A stretch of 64,000 nucleotides of DNA, taken from Drechslerella dactyloides. Taxonomy: Eukaryota > Ascomycota > Orbiliomycetes > Orbiliales > Orbiliaceae. The DNA is taken from contig JAGTWJ010000006.1 of assembly GCA_020064725.1 (NCBI GenBank), positions 2,757,547 through 2,821,546 of the forward strand, written 5' to 3'. The notes below the pieces were generated by a model. That model was not told where the DNA came from and did not search any database. It was given only the letters and a program-made list of their open reading frames with translations. Positions 1 through 11,351 of this stretch are shown here, one piece after another; position 1 is the stretch's first letter; every line of letters starts with the position of its first letter. The position numbers and the translations under genes are program-made.

Positions 1-946
1 GCGATGTTGGTCCACCACGTCTTGAAGGCGTTCGTGTCGGTGATGATGGCACCATTATATCTGCCGTAGTTATGGGGATCGATGACAGCATAGGCTCCTT
101 TGTTGGTGATGTAATTGATGATGGTATCCAGCCCAGAAATGTAAGCATTATTCAAAGGACCTGTGATTCCACCTGATGAAGGGGGTGTAATTCGCTCCAC
201 TACAGTCCTCAGTTAGCCTCCATACACCATGTCTTCAGTACGCCTACTCTTTGCGGGATACCCGTCTACGAACTTACTCATTGTGCAGACACGGAAGATG
301 TTAAAGCCTCTGCTGACAAAGTAATCAACCGAGGAAGGCGACGGCCAAGTGTAGTCCGTGCCAATTGTGCCGGGTATAGAGTTTTGGCCAAATTCAGCGC
401 CGGCTTCATTGACACCAACGAAAGTGAATTTCCCGCTGCTCGTGGGAGAAGCACTAGGATTCGTAGTGCGTGAGGTAGTCGTGGTTGTCCGGCTAGTAGT
501 AGTCGACCTTGTAGTAGTCGAAAGTGTAGTGGATCTAGTAGTAGTGGTAGTGGTTCGGCTCGAAGTTGTGGTCGTCCGGCTTGCGGTGGTGGTTCGGCTT
601 GCGGTTGTTGTAGGTGTGGGACCTCCCGATAGGCACTGGGCGTAATATGGGTTCAATCTATGTTTTAAAATAGATGAGCATCGAGTCTACTGAAGAGATG
701 AATTCTTTATCAACCTCAAGGCAAAGCAGGAACATACGTAGAGCACGCCGCTCCGGCGACGCAATTGGATTGACCAGTCCAGCCAATCCCGCCACCTAAG
801 ATAAAGTATTAGCTTAGCCGTACTGATCATGTGAAACTATCACTCCAGAATGATGCGTCAAAAAACTAACATTGTCCCCACATGGTCTGTTGAGCGGATG
901 CGAACGCGGCACTGCCAGCGATCAAAGCAGCAAGTTCCAACTTCAT
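1..946 (-). CDS. Secreted endoglucanase, CBM1 plus GH5 (partial, 3' end outside window)
   Basis: Likely hydrolyses internal beta-1,4 bonds of cellulose outside the cell. Exons read 946-871, 795-738, 657-278 and 199-1; introns 796-870, 658-737 and 200-277 have GT..AG ends, and the last has a GCTAAC branch site. A signal peptide (MKLELAALIAGSAAFASA) is followed by a CBM1 cellulose-binding module (TMWGQCGGIGWTGQSNC, closing with NPYYAQC). A Thr/Ser/Arg linker of repeated TTT-SR units leads into a GH5 domain beginning FTFVGVNEAGAEFG and later showing DPHNYGRYNG, as in fungal EglA-type enzymes. The catalytic glutamates lie beyond the left edge and cannot be checked. After splicing, the segment following NIFRV reads CTMMERITP where relatives usually have a Pro-Phe pair, a mild divergence. 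A TATA-like box lies about 170 bp upstream of the ATG. Confidence 0.9.
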
Positions 947-3416
947 GTTGGACAATTGCAATACGAATTTTCGATAATACTGTACAGGCGAAGGTGACGG
1001 CGAAAGAAGCCAAGAATTGCTCCCAGCCGACGGCGATGCAAGACTAGAAGGATGATAAGAGGAATATTCGAATCTGTAGAATTTCAAGAAACAAGATACC
1101 AAGGTGACTACGGGCTATTTATACGTTTTTGTGCGAGAAAAAGCCCTTTACGGCATACTTGGGAAGAAAGCTTAAGGCAGTTAGCGTTGACCCTGGCGTA
1201 GAGGCTATCCCATGACGTTAGAATTAGTCTCCATTCGATTTAGAACTATCTGTGGAGAATATCATCTCATCCTGAACTTGTGCATGTTCTGCTGCCGAAG
1301 TATGAGTGGCCATGGATTGGTATCACAGATCGAAAATTAAAGTGTTGTCTGGTGGTTTTCAAGAGCCGCGTGTGCAAGGGCAGCCTTGCTCCACAGCTCG
1401 TTTCAAGCGGGACACAGTTCCGGTCTCGAACACACCGCTCCCACGAACAAGTGCTCAATGGAGATTTTACCCCTGCTCACTCACATTTGCCGGCTGTCCG
1501 TGAGCCCGAAACGTTAGCGCGTGCCAGCTGCCTGTGGGAGAAGCGCAGATATCCTCAGGAATAACAGGCGCATATTTCTGGAATCGGCGGAACCACGGGA
1601 AGAAGTTTATAACAAGCTCCCCAAGCCCTATCAATATACCAAATGCCAATCGGACGGTCTCCTTCCGTAGCATGGTAATAACAACCTAGACTTTGTATCC
1701 ATGTCTTGTCACTGCTAGGCATTACCCGGATACTGCGGAAATTTCCAGGGTATACATGAATGCGCGGCTTGTGCATATTGATATAACTACTAGACCATGC
1801 AATAATTCGTATAAGGTTGCGTATCCGAGTGAGAAGCAGCGAATTGTCAAATCGGCAAAATGGAAACTATAATCACTATCGGCCCCTGTCAGCACTTGGT
1901 CATGAACAACTGAGCGGATGCACCTATGCGTCATGGTAGCAGAGTTCTGGATCTTCATTCTTGTCCCAGCTGCAGCCTCGACAACAGTGCTGTCGTTCCA
2001 ACCGGTACTACTCGTGCGGCATGTGTAGATATAGTCAAGCATCAATGAGAACTGATACACTTATATATATATGCGCACAGTCTGAAAAGTGAAAGATTTT
2101 TATCTAGGTAAATGCATGCGTCTTCATTTTCGAACACGTGCATACCGTAGAGATGGGGACGAGGGAGCCCCACTAAAAGGCACTGTCTTTTAACCACATA
2201 GGTACAGGAATCTAGGGCCATTTAGACATTTGACTCGACAGGAATGTCTGATAGGCTGCCTTAGAGCTTCTCAATCACACAATACCGAGCGTTGAGGCAT
2301 TATTAATTGTACTCGTATAGCTGGAGGAGGATTATGATGGTGAATCGCAGAATATATACATTGATTGAGAGGTTGAGGGCTAAGGACTTTAGGGATCTAG
2401 GATCCTGGAACCTGGACAGAGGGCATCAGTTTGGCTTTCGGCGTAAATGTTGCTTTCCACATACTATATCTAAGTAAGTACCTGTGGATTGAACATTCCC
2501 GGTCTATAGGCACTGTGTAAGACCATCCAATATCGAAAACTTCAGGACATCAGCGAGAGCATATGCACTAACCAATTTATAATTTAGGCTGTATGTTCCG
2601 GAGCACTGACCATGTCGAACTAAGACTTCAATCAATAGATAAGTACATATATTATTGATCCAAAATCACATCGGCAGGGATCTAATCCCGGTACATAATC
2701 TGGTATAGCGCCGGGAATCGAGGTCAACGATCGATATGGCTAAGATCAGATTACCCCTGGGCATGCAGCTCGTGTATCGAGGATTGCTATCGGTGCTTGG
2801 TATCAATGGTATCTAGTATGGATAGAAATACGTGTAGAAATAATAGACGCAACAGGTGTTGGGACTTATCTAACCCTCTAAAAATTTTAGTAGATTTAGT
2901 GCGCCACAGGTTCTATTTATTACTCATCTATGTAGTCTTCCTGAGTAGTCACACTCGAATATATATCCTACAAAATGGCGTGCTATAACACTGGCGTTTG
3001 TACGGATATGACAGCACATAGTCACGCAGCTGGCCAGATGAGATCTGTGAGATGTACTTTCGTTTGAGGCTACAACTGGAAAAAGGAACCCATGCAAAAG
3101 CAATATACCTTTGTGCTTCGGATCTCAAGCCGAGTAGAATGTCCGGTAGACGCACTGACGGGCATAGGCCTGTGGAGCAATAATAACAAAATATGAAGGT
3201 AATCGACCAAGTGCGAGTAACAGAGCCAGAGCTGTGCGGCAAGAAATATCATAAAAAGCGCTAAAATACTATCAAATATGCACGAACGCCAACCCATGCC
3301 TGTTTCCAAAGACCTATACTCCGTAAATGCTAATCGTGCAGAACGAGACCAAATATTAACGCCACTCAAGATACCACCCTATTCACTCCAACGCCTGTAT
3401 AACGATAAACATAACA
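947..3416. other. Intergenic, 2.5 kb
   Basis: AT-rich spacer with only short frames lacking recognisable domains. Minus-strand frames at 1555-2060 run a little longer than chance but show no start, signal peptide or motif I can defend. I see no RNA gene or repeat family in it. Confidence 0.5.
1116..1123 (-). promoter_or_regulatory. TATA-like box of the GH5 gene
   Basis: TATAAATA on the minus strand, about 170 bp upstream of the endoglucanase ATG at 946. Position and sequence fit a core promoter; no transcript data. Confidence 0.45.
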
Positions 3417-5723
3417 TCACTCGCCAATCCTTCCACTTGTGCCAACGCCAAACCAGCCTACGCACATATTTACAACATCATTAGCAGTATGGCTTGGTCC
3501 CCAAGCCCAGTCCTCTTTATCTGGGCGTTCACTTCCGCTGTCGGAAGCATAGCCATCATCGTGTTCGTTGAAGTCATCGTCCCCATCGCCACCAGACTGC
3601 GCGTCAAGCGAGTCGAGGTTGCTGGCACTAGTGTCAAATTCCCCATTTGTCTCGCTCTGCTTGATCGGTACATCAAATTCTGCAGGCGGTAGCCTTTTCG
3701 GTGAGCGGGTAGCCATATTTCTTGCTTCCTCGCCATTTGCCATAATTCCTGCTGATACTTTTGGTTTTCGTGCCGAGGCAATGTCGGCAACATCAGCGAA
3801 CAGTGCGGCAGTATTGCGCTTGATACTCTGTTTCATACGAGAGTCTTCGAGCCGGACTTTCTTTACTCCACTGCTGGCCTTGACGAGGCTTGCTATGGTC
3901 ATCTTGGAGATCGGATCATTCGGGCTATGACGCGACCTCGGGGTCAACGGTATTTCAGGTGCGTGCGCACGAGGGTCTTGGCCCTTTGACTTTTTCTTTG
4001 TCTTCTTTCCATCTTTCTTTCTGGAAGTGGCCTTGGCCAGCTTCCTTGCTTTAGTTGCAAGCACGCTTTCGCTCGACGTGCTGATACGCTTTCTCTTCTG
4101 GATGCCAGTGTCAGTTGTGATGGCCTCCATCTTGCGTTCGTCCTTGCAATTCCCAGTAGCCTTCCTTGGTGAAGTATCTAGATCAAACTCTGGCGAAGTC
4201 GGAGGCGTTCTGTAATGCGATCGGAGGTTGTACCTCCTACCAGTCGAGACTTGAGAATTTCGACCAGCTGTATGCGTAGCGGTGCCCTGAGATACAGGTG
4301 AAATATCTTTGATTGGGTCTTGCGGCTCACCCATGATCCTAGCTTTCTTCTTAGTGGGGGCGCAGATGTCGGCCAACTCGTCTTGGTGATCTTCCGCTGG
4401 AGGCTGGGATGCGTGCGGAGACTTTCTCTTGCGGATGTTGGTACGTTTCTGCTTCCGAGGCCCTGTCTGGCTGTCATCGTCGGTATCGGAGCCCGGGGAG
4501 GGATGGTCCTCTTTAGCTGGCGGCTTTGGTGAAGACGCGCGCTTCTTTGGCGAAGGTGGATCTCGGTCCCAAAGTTCGAAGAGATGGGTGACTTGTTGGC
4601 GAACAGCTGGGGGAATGCCCACAGAAAAAGGCAACGATGCGTTCTTGGATGCTTTGATCTTCGGCTGGTTGATCCCGAGGCCAGCCTTCAAGATCATTGT
4701 GGTCGGGGCCCCTCCATACGGCCTCGGAAAACGAGACTCCGCTTGCTCGGGATCCATTCGTGGCATTACAGATTCCTCGAAAAAGTAGGGCATGTAAAGA
4801 TTTGTGGGAGCGGCAGTTGAATATTCGAGAGCGGTTGGGACTGTTCGTGGCTTGATGACGCCTTTCGCAGATGCCACAAGCCGAGATTCATAGTCAGATG
4901 TCTCGTGGTCGATGAAGAACTGGATGTTCGTCGGGAGAATGATCCAACGCGGTTGCTGGCAGTCGTAGACACAATGGCAGTTCCGGCAGAGTGTGACGAG
5001 GTTGTGAGGAGAGGCGAGATGCCGCAGATTGGGGGGAAAGATTCCAACAGTATCGCGGTAATTTAGGAACTAGTTCGAGCCGCATTGGTTAGAAGCAGTC
5101 ACAGGCAGGAGGAAATTGAGTAATTCTGAGATGTTGATCATCACGCTTACCAAGTCGCGGTTAGAGGCTACAACGTTGTGAGCAGTCTCCAGCATGACAG
5201 TGTTCGATTTCGCGCAAAGCCAGCACTCCCGACCATCGCGAGACTTTACCACCAGCTTCTCGCTATCGTTTGGCTTCGAGAACCCCGAGGAGAGCGGGTT
5301 TCGTGTAACCGACCGCTCCAGGGTTGCTGCTCGGTGTGAGCGGGCACGTGTGGCCCTCTCAATAGAAGTGACGCTCGCGGCAAGGGTGTAACTTGATCGG
5401 AGCCGTCTAGATGGTCGGTCGGATGTTGATCTGATGGAGGCGTCTAGAGAGAAGGAGAGTGCTGTGGTATTTTTGTCACTGTTGTCTTCCCAGGAGACCT
5501 CCTCGATATCTTCAAACTTCCTTTTCGGACTGCCAGACGATTGAGGCGAGCGAGGCGGCGTTTCGGGAGATCGCTGTGGGCCAGATGGCGGTGGAGGGGG
5601 GCCAAGCGGCGAGTGTCTAGTTGCTGCGACTGGCTTTGGGGGGGGCATGTCATCGTTGGCGGGAGATCGAGAAGCGGGCCTGCGGCCTCCCCGCCCGCGT
5701 TTCGGTCGCTGGCGTCCAACCAT
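3417..5723 (-). CDS. HNH-endonuclease-domain protein with long charged C-terminal tail
   Basis: Two exons, 5723-5151 and 5069-3417, with an 81-bp intron 5070-5150 (GTAAGC donor, CTAAC branch, phase 0), give about 741 residues. The N terminus is basic and Pro/Ser-rich. Around residues 167-223 sits an HNH-like zinc-binding core: C167-x2-C170, the H of ETAHN (H182), then HNLVTLCRNCH with the C-x2-CH pair at 219-223. The intron falls inside this domain. Fungi carry many such proteins (HNH_2 type) of unsettled function; DNA cleavage is inferred from the fold only. The last 400 residues are rich in Lys/Arg, Ser and acidic runs and look disordered, suggesting a nuclear protein. The stop and the last 30 codons could be altered by a further small intron that I cannot exclude. 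Confidence 0.8.
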
Positions 5724-6260
5724 TGCGTATGGGAGAGGCGGTATCAAGTGCGAATGCTGAAGCACTGACAGACGTTGGTAGAATGGCGATGGTGACGACG
5801 GTGCGCATGTTTTGATAATGATGGAGAGTGGTGATGATGATGGTGATGTTGAACGGTGGCCAGCGGTGGCGGTTGATGTCAAACCAAAACAAATTTCCTG
5901 GTTGCCGCGGTTGGCTGCGTCTCCAACGACAACAACCAACAAAAGCCACACCAACGCAAGACCCCTCCCTCAAGCTCACCACCAGCGGACCCTGAACCGC
6001 TCTTGCAATCCGATCGAACGTCACGACATCGTCACTACTCGATAGGTATCCGCCTGGTCTATTCTCTGGGAAATTGGCAATTCGGCTCTCATTCATTCAC
6101 TATCTATCGTTGCTAGCATACATATCTCGCTCCGAATGAGCAGTCCAAAGTGCTGGCCGCCTCGATTGAAATCGCCTTCCCACCCAGCCCGAAAGCCAGG
6201 CTACAATGCCGGAGTCCTCCCCGCATAGTTCTCGGGAACGCTGACCCCTCCCGCAACCTA
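5724..6260. other. Intergenic, 0.5 kb
   Basis: Spacer between the 3' end of the exonuclease gene and the 5' end of the HNH gene, which are transcribed in the same direction. It should hold the HNH promoter. I recognise nothing specific. Confidence 0.5.
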
Positions 6261-7702
6261 TCATCCTCCCTTCTGTTGGACTAGCGCAATCAGCCGGTCC
6301 ATATGCGACTTCTCCATCCTATGCTTAAGTTTGTCTTCTTCCCTGACCCGCATCTTGCACGCTTTGCAGTTCCACAGCGCTTCGGTGTCTCTGGCTTCCA
6401 TGGTTTTGACAGCTGACGTGGTTGCCTCAGGAAGCACGGCCTTGGGCTCAGTCCTTGAAGCTGTGGGCTCGTTGTGGCTCACGTTTTGCACCGCTTGTGT
6501 ACCCGGGACACCCATTCGGTCGTGTTCCGCGCCCGTAGCACCGACTACGACATCCTGATCATCAAGACCGATTTCACCTTTCAGGTTGTTTGCATACCAC
6601 ACCCCAAGCTCTCTGCACGCCATCGCATCCTCCAAGCTGTCATGGATTCCGTTCCCCTTCCTGATGTGTACGCCTGTCTTGAGCCTGCTCATTGCTTCTA
6701 GGCTTGTGCCTTCATCAGCGAGCCAGTCAGCAAGCTCGTCGTCTCCAATTCTCTTGATCCTACTCTCTACCTCTTGCGTATCTAGGATGGCATGATGATA
6801 CCATCTTAGACTGAGGAAGTCATTCAACCCGCCATGGACTAGAACTATTGTTTCTGGCCCTACAAAATGAAATAGCTTCTCTCTAGCAGCGTCGCGACCA
6901 AGAATCGCTTCTGAACTGCGTACTGCCGCTGCTATGTCTTTATAGGTAATGCCATGGAGCGATGTCAGCATGTTTTTGATTTTCGCTTGAGGTCTAACCA
7001 GAGAGTCTATCAGGACCTCCTTGCTGAAAAAGTCAACCAGTGTCAGCTTGATCAACTCAGGCTGATTAAAGCGATTTGTCGCCATCTCACAGTCCAGCGA
7101 CACTGCGACCCGCGGCCTGCTCGGCCGGTTGCTTTCGGGCTGCCGGAATGGTGGAGTGGGATGCAGGTCCCAGAACCCGCGCGGCAGAGGAGAGCCATTG
7201 ATCCAGTCATGGGCCGGGAAGTCGAGACATCCACTGGGCTCGCCAGGATAAGTGATGATAGTCGTATTGCAACAGCTCCATATTCGATCCTACAGCATGT
7301 GGATGAGCGAAGGTTTCTTAGTACCGTCCTGGTATCAGAGGAAACCGTCGATACCTTTTCCAGTTTGCGTCCAGGGTGAATCACGCACTTCGATTCGCTC
7401 TTATAGCTGGACAGATCGTCGTTGGCTTCAGGCTTCAGGGCGAAAGCTGCTCAAAAGCGATTGGACATCAGCCACAAGACACCACAAGCTAGCATTCATA
7501 GATCCGATTCTCAATACTCACCGCTGCACCGCTTGCAATATGCCTCGTATTTGTGTAGCAATTCACTGTGGGTGAATGGTTCTTTGCGATAGCCGTACCG
7601 CTGGTACTTCTCTAGAGGTAGGAGAAGGCCCTGCAAAGCTTGATCGCGTTCAACTGTGAAGGTGAAGTCAGTCCACTGCGATTGTGGAGTAAGGCCTGGC
7701 AT
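6261..7702 (-). CDS. RNA exonuclease, REX/DEDDh family
   Basis: Exons 7702-7522, 7446-7355 and 7289-6261 (introns 7447-7521 and 7290-7354) join in phase to about 433 residues. The family trims 3' ends of small RNAs or rRNA precursors, usually in the nucleus. Motifs seen: an N-terminal metal-site-like region (YCKRC, then CVIHPGRK and IWSCC), ExoI SLDCEM with D157 and E159, ExoII VHGGLNDFLSL, and ExoIII HDSLEDA with the DEDDh histidine. A C-terminal WNCKAC..H..H element resembles a zinc finger. Joining the exons restores the conserved HPG and CC positions, which supports the splice choices. The ATG at 7702 (MPGLTPQS) is the first good start; frame upstream remains open for about 20 codons without another ATG. 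The precise REX subgroup is not resolved. Confidence 0.85.
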
Positions 7703-8976
7703 TTTGAGGTAATATATAGGAGGACCTCCCAACAGGCGCCGAGCAGAGATATTTCGTGACAACAGGTACGACGTAAATTCTGAGCCAACTGGTTCTACGA
7801 GATCTAGCGAAGTGACCAGTTTAAGACAACATGCAACAGCTCGGATCCTGATCTTTTCCGGAGAAAACTATCCAATCCAACGCCAGGCCAGGAAGAGAGA
7901 CTTCCAGGCCCAGCGCTATGAACTTCTGGAATGAGTCGGCGCTGAACGCAATCTCGATCGGAGCAACGGATACGTATATACGCTAAGAGGTCGTGTTTGT
8001 GGGTTCGAATTGGGGGACTGTCCAAAGCCGTTGCACTTGCTGAGGAAGGGAGGTCTCAGGGTGGAAGAAGAGGGAGAATCACAAGCGTCATCTGTAAAGG
8101 TCGGCTGGCTGCCAGGCCATGGACGCCTAAGCGAGGCTTGAAAGAATCTCATGGCGTTTGCCGGGCTGCGCTGCAAGACGATGGCCAGATGGTCCAGGCA
8201 CCTCAAGCACCATCGAAATAGAACTTCCGAGAAATCAGCAGGCTGCAAGACGACATGATACCAATGGGCGGCGCCTGAGACAAGACCTAAGGCATGCCCT
8301 TTCGTGGCCTGCACTGCTACGGATTGGGACTTGCGCATGCGGCTGGGCTGGCGATCTTGATTAGGGGCGTCGCCCAGCTGCAGCTGCAGGGCCAGCACAA
8401 GAGCTGCTTCCGGTTGGGTTTTCAGGCATCAGGTCAAGCCAACCGCACTCAAATATCAAATGCGACCCGGGTCGACCCCGACCCAGCACCCAGCTCTTGA
8501 TCCTGATCACAAATGCCACCCCCAGTTCAAGCTTGCAATCCTGTGCATTTAATACAATGTTTGCCAGTAATGCCAAAGCACTGGATAGGTGCCGGTTCGG
8601 CTTTGTTCTGTTCAACGACCTTTTTTGCGAGGGTTGCGGTCAGGCCCAAGCTGGGAGGCCAATATATGTATCCACCAAACCGGAAAGTTGCCTCAACTGG
8701 CGAAGCAACGCGTTGCTTACAAAACATGGAAAACACTGCACCACTTTTTGGTGCGAACCGAGCAAATACGACCAAACACCAAAAAACCGCCGTGGACCTC
8801 ACTTCTTCTACTACTTGGTCACCATAACCACCCGACTTTCCCAGAGTATGAATTTCTAGCTTAATTGAAGGACAATATTGAATACACTGACTAAAATCAT
8901 TCGAGACTATCCAAAAAAAACCCAGCACAGAGCTCTACGCTTCTCGCGTATCTCACTCACGCCTGCCTAGCACCGC
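7703..8976. other. Intergenic, 1.3 kb
   Basis: Promoter side of the exonuclease gene and 3' flank of the sugar porter. GC-richer than other spacers, so frames of 60-160 codons open on both strands and overlap each other. None has a domain, signal peptide or splice pattern that I can support. Confidence 0.5.
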
Positions 8977-11351
8977 TCAGGCCTTGTCAATTCTAACCTC
9001 AGTCACAGCTGGCTTCTCTTCGTCCTTCGTCCCAGCAGGCGACAGGTGAATGTCCTCTAGACGAACATCATCGACCAGATGCTTCTCAGTAGTCTTGTTG
9101 AGCAGTTCGTTGTTCACATCGCCTTCGAAGAGGAAAGCCAGCTCCTCTAGTGTCCTTCCAGCTGTTTCCGGGAACATAAAGTACACAAATGTTATCTCGA
9201 ATCCAAGCCACACGCAATAGGTGATGTAGTATTTCCACGAAATAGCTTGCAGGGCGATCGGATTCACAAAGTTGTTGAAGAATCCCGCCAGTCGCCCGAA
9301 AATTTGAAAGAAAGCCTGTGGCAGTATTTGTTAGATCTATAGGGTTATACCCTTGCAAGCATAGAGCCTGTGGAGAGAATCTTTACTTACAATGCCACTC
9401 GCCCGGATGTGATATGGGAACAGTTCCACGAGGTATGCTATTTAAATGCATTAGGGTACCATCTTCAAAAGCTACAAGGTATTCAGAAAATTAAATCAGG
9501 AGTTTTAGCTTACTATACGTCAAGGCGTTGTAGCCAACGTTATAAAATGGGGCTGAAGGTTGAGAAGATCGGGCGTTAGTATACTAAGTATACGTGATAC
9601 CGACAAAGTTTATGCCGGTGCAGCAAAGTACCAACAATATGTTGGTACACGCTTATCTTATTAAACAGCCTCAGGAGATGCTTACTATAGAGAAATATCA
9701 TAACCAATACAGCGTAGCCGGCTGCTTGGTTCTTTGTCTCCGCATACCTCGACGCCGCAATCGTCCATGAAATGTAGATAAGCAACAACCCAATAGTACA
9801 AATAAAGTATGCTGGTCTTCGCTTCAGAAGCCGAGGGACGTAAAACGCGATGAGCGCTCCATTAACGAATTGCCAGCATGTCTGCCCAAGATTGATGCGC
9901 GTCTGCGTTCCTTTGTTTGTAATCCCTGCTTGGTTTAGGATTTGGACCTAGATTCACAGTTAGCGCCAACAGTAATACGGTCCGTGTGGGCAGAAAGCGA
10001 AGCAAATTTACTAGATAATAGCTGATAAGCGTGTTTCCACTCCTATGCATGAAATATACAATGGTCAGTTCCGAATTCCGATCGATAAGACCACATCGTT
10101 AATCTGATCACGTGCCAGGATTTATTCGATAAGATAGACGCACCATTGGGTGAAAAGACCGAGAAAGCCGGTGACGATAGATCGACGTATATTGCCGCGT
10201 GTCCGAAAAAGTTCCCTCCATCCCAGCTTAGCGTGTTCAAGCTCTAGCTTGATGGCTGTCTGAACTTGCACTATCTCAGCCTTGACGAGCTCGCTGTTGG
10301 CATCGCCCTCAGCGTGATATTTAACAAAGAAAGCATGGGCTTCCTCAATTCTATCGTGCTGAATTAACTAGAAGTCCGAGTCATTAACGTCAGATGATAA
10401 TCTATATACCTAAGAGAGGCCTGATGATGGCGTCCACTTACGAAACGGGGGCTTTCTGGCATGAATGGCATGAAGGCTATTTGCAATAAACTAGGAACGA
10501 CTTGTAGGATGCTAGGGATCCTCCAGCTCCAGGTATTAGGCATTGCGAAAGTCCCCAGTGTGATAGCTGCGGCAACAATAGCACCGATGAACCAAGAGGC
10601 GTTGAAAACTGATGTTAATGTAGCTCTCTCTTTAGGATACGCAGTTTCCCCGATTAGAGATGAGGCCCCGACAATGCCGTATGGGATACCAAAGCCGAGA
10701 ATCAGCCGAGCTATTACGAACATGGCAACTGCCTCGCGATATTCACGTCAGTTCCGTCATAGTTGCTCAGTGGATAGTTGACAGACACCTTCTCCATAAG
10801 TGCATGTGGGTAAGTTTTGATAGGAGCCACACGCTTACAATTTTGGGAGCACCCTTGCAAAATGGCACCGATAATCATGATTACAGATCCAAATATGATT
10901 GTCCATCTCCTTCCCCATTTATTGGAAATAAAGGGGATTAGTGGTAGGCCGACGATAGCGCCCAAACTGTAGGAAGCACTGAGTATGCCGAGCTTCGAGC
11001 CTCGAGGGAATCCGAAGTATGCATCCCAGTTTGCCACGGCTTGAAGTCCTACATACGTTAAGATTTTCATATCAGCTTATATCCTAGGTGTAAAAGTGCG
11101 GAGACATTTTAAATTTAACGGATATATTAATGGAGTGATCGAATATATCGTTTGGGTATTCGGCGGCACATACCGTTCATCATGGAAGAATCAAATCCGG
11201 AAGTCATCTCAATACCAATGCATGTTGGAAACATGATGAGATATAAGTATCGAAGATTCGTCTTTTTGTACCATGGAATTTTGTCTTGGTCAACCAGCGC
11301 CGTCACAATCGGATCGGCGGGGTTACCAATGTGGGTGGCAGCTGGCGCCAT
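8977..11351 (-). CDS. MFS sugar porter (hexose/disaccharide transporter)
   Basis: A twelve-helix plasma-membrane sugar transporter. Nine exons: 11351-11174, 11048-10839, 10728-10442, 10367-10144, 10042-10012, 9947-9686, 9552-9514, 9437-9391 and 9315-8977. Every junction keeps phase and family sequence, giving about 538 residues. Signatures: NKWGRRWTI after helix 2, PESPRFLI before the central loop, SGNTLISYYL spanning a 31-nt exon, FYNVGYNALTY (39-nt exon), LVELFPYHIRASGI (47-nt exon), and PETAGRTLEEL near the C terminus. The SYYL / TQTRIN region resembles fungal lactose- or cellodextrin-type permeases, but substrate cannot be read from sequence. No signal peptide, as expected. The presence of glycoside hydrolase genes in the window makes uptake of plant-derived sugars a reasonable inference. 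Confidence 0.92.

Noticed and set aside
200..277. Apparent premature stop in the GH5 domain
   Set aside because: An intron with GTAAGT donor and GCTAAC branch site restores the frame.
1555..2060. Two adjoining minus-strand frames
   Set aside because: No start context, signal peptide or recognised motif; the lengths are possible by chance.
2670..2695. Possible tRNA B-box-like string
   Set aside because: No matching A box or cloverleaf at the right distance.
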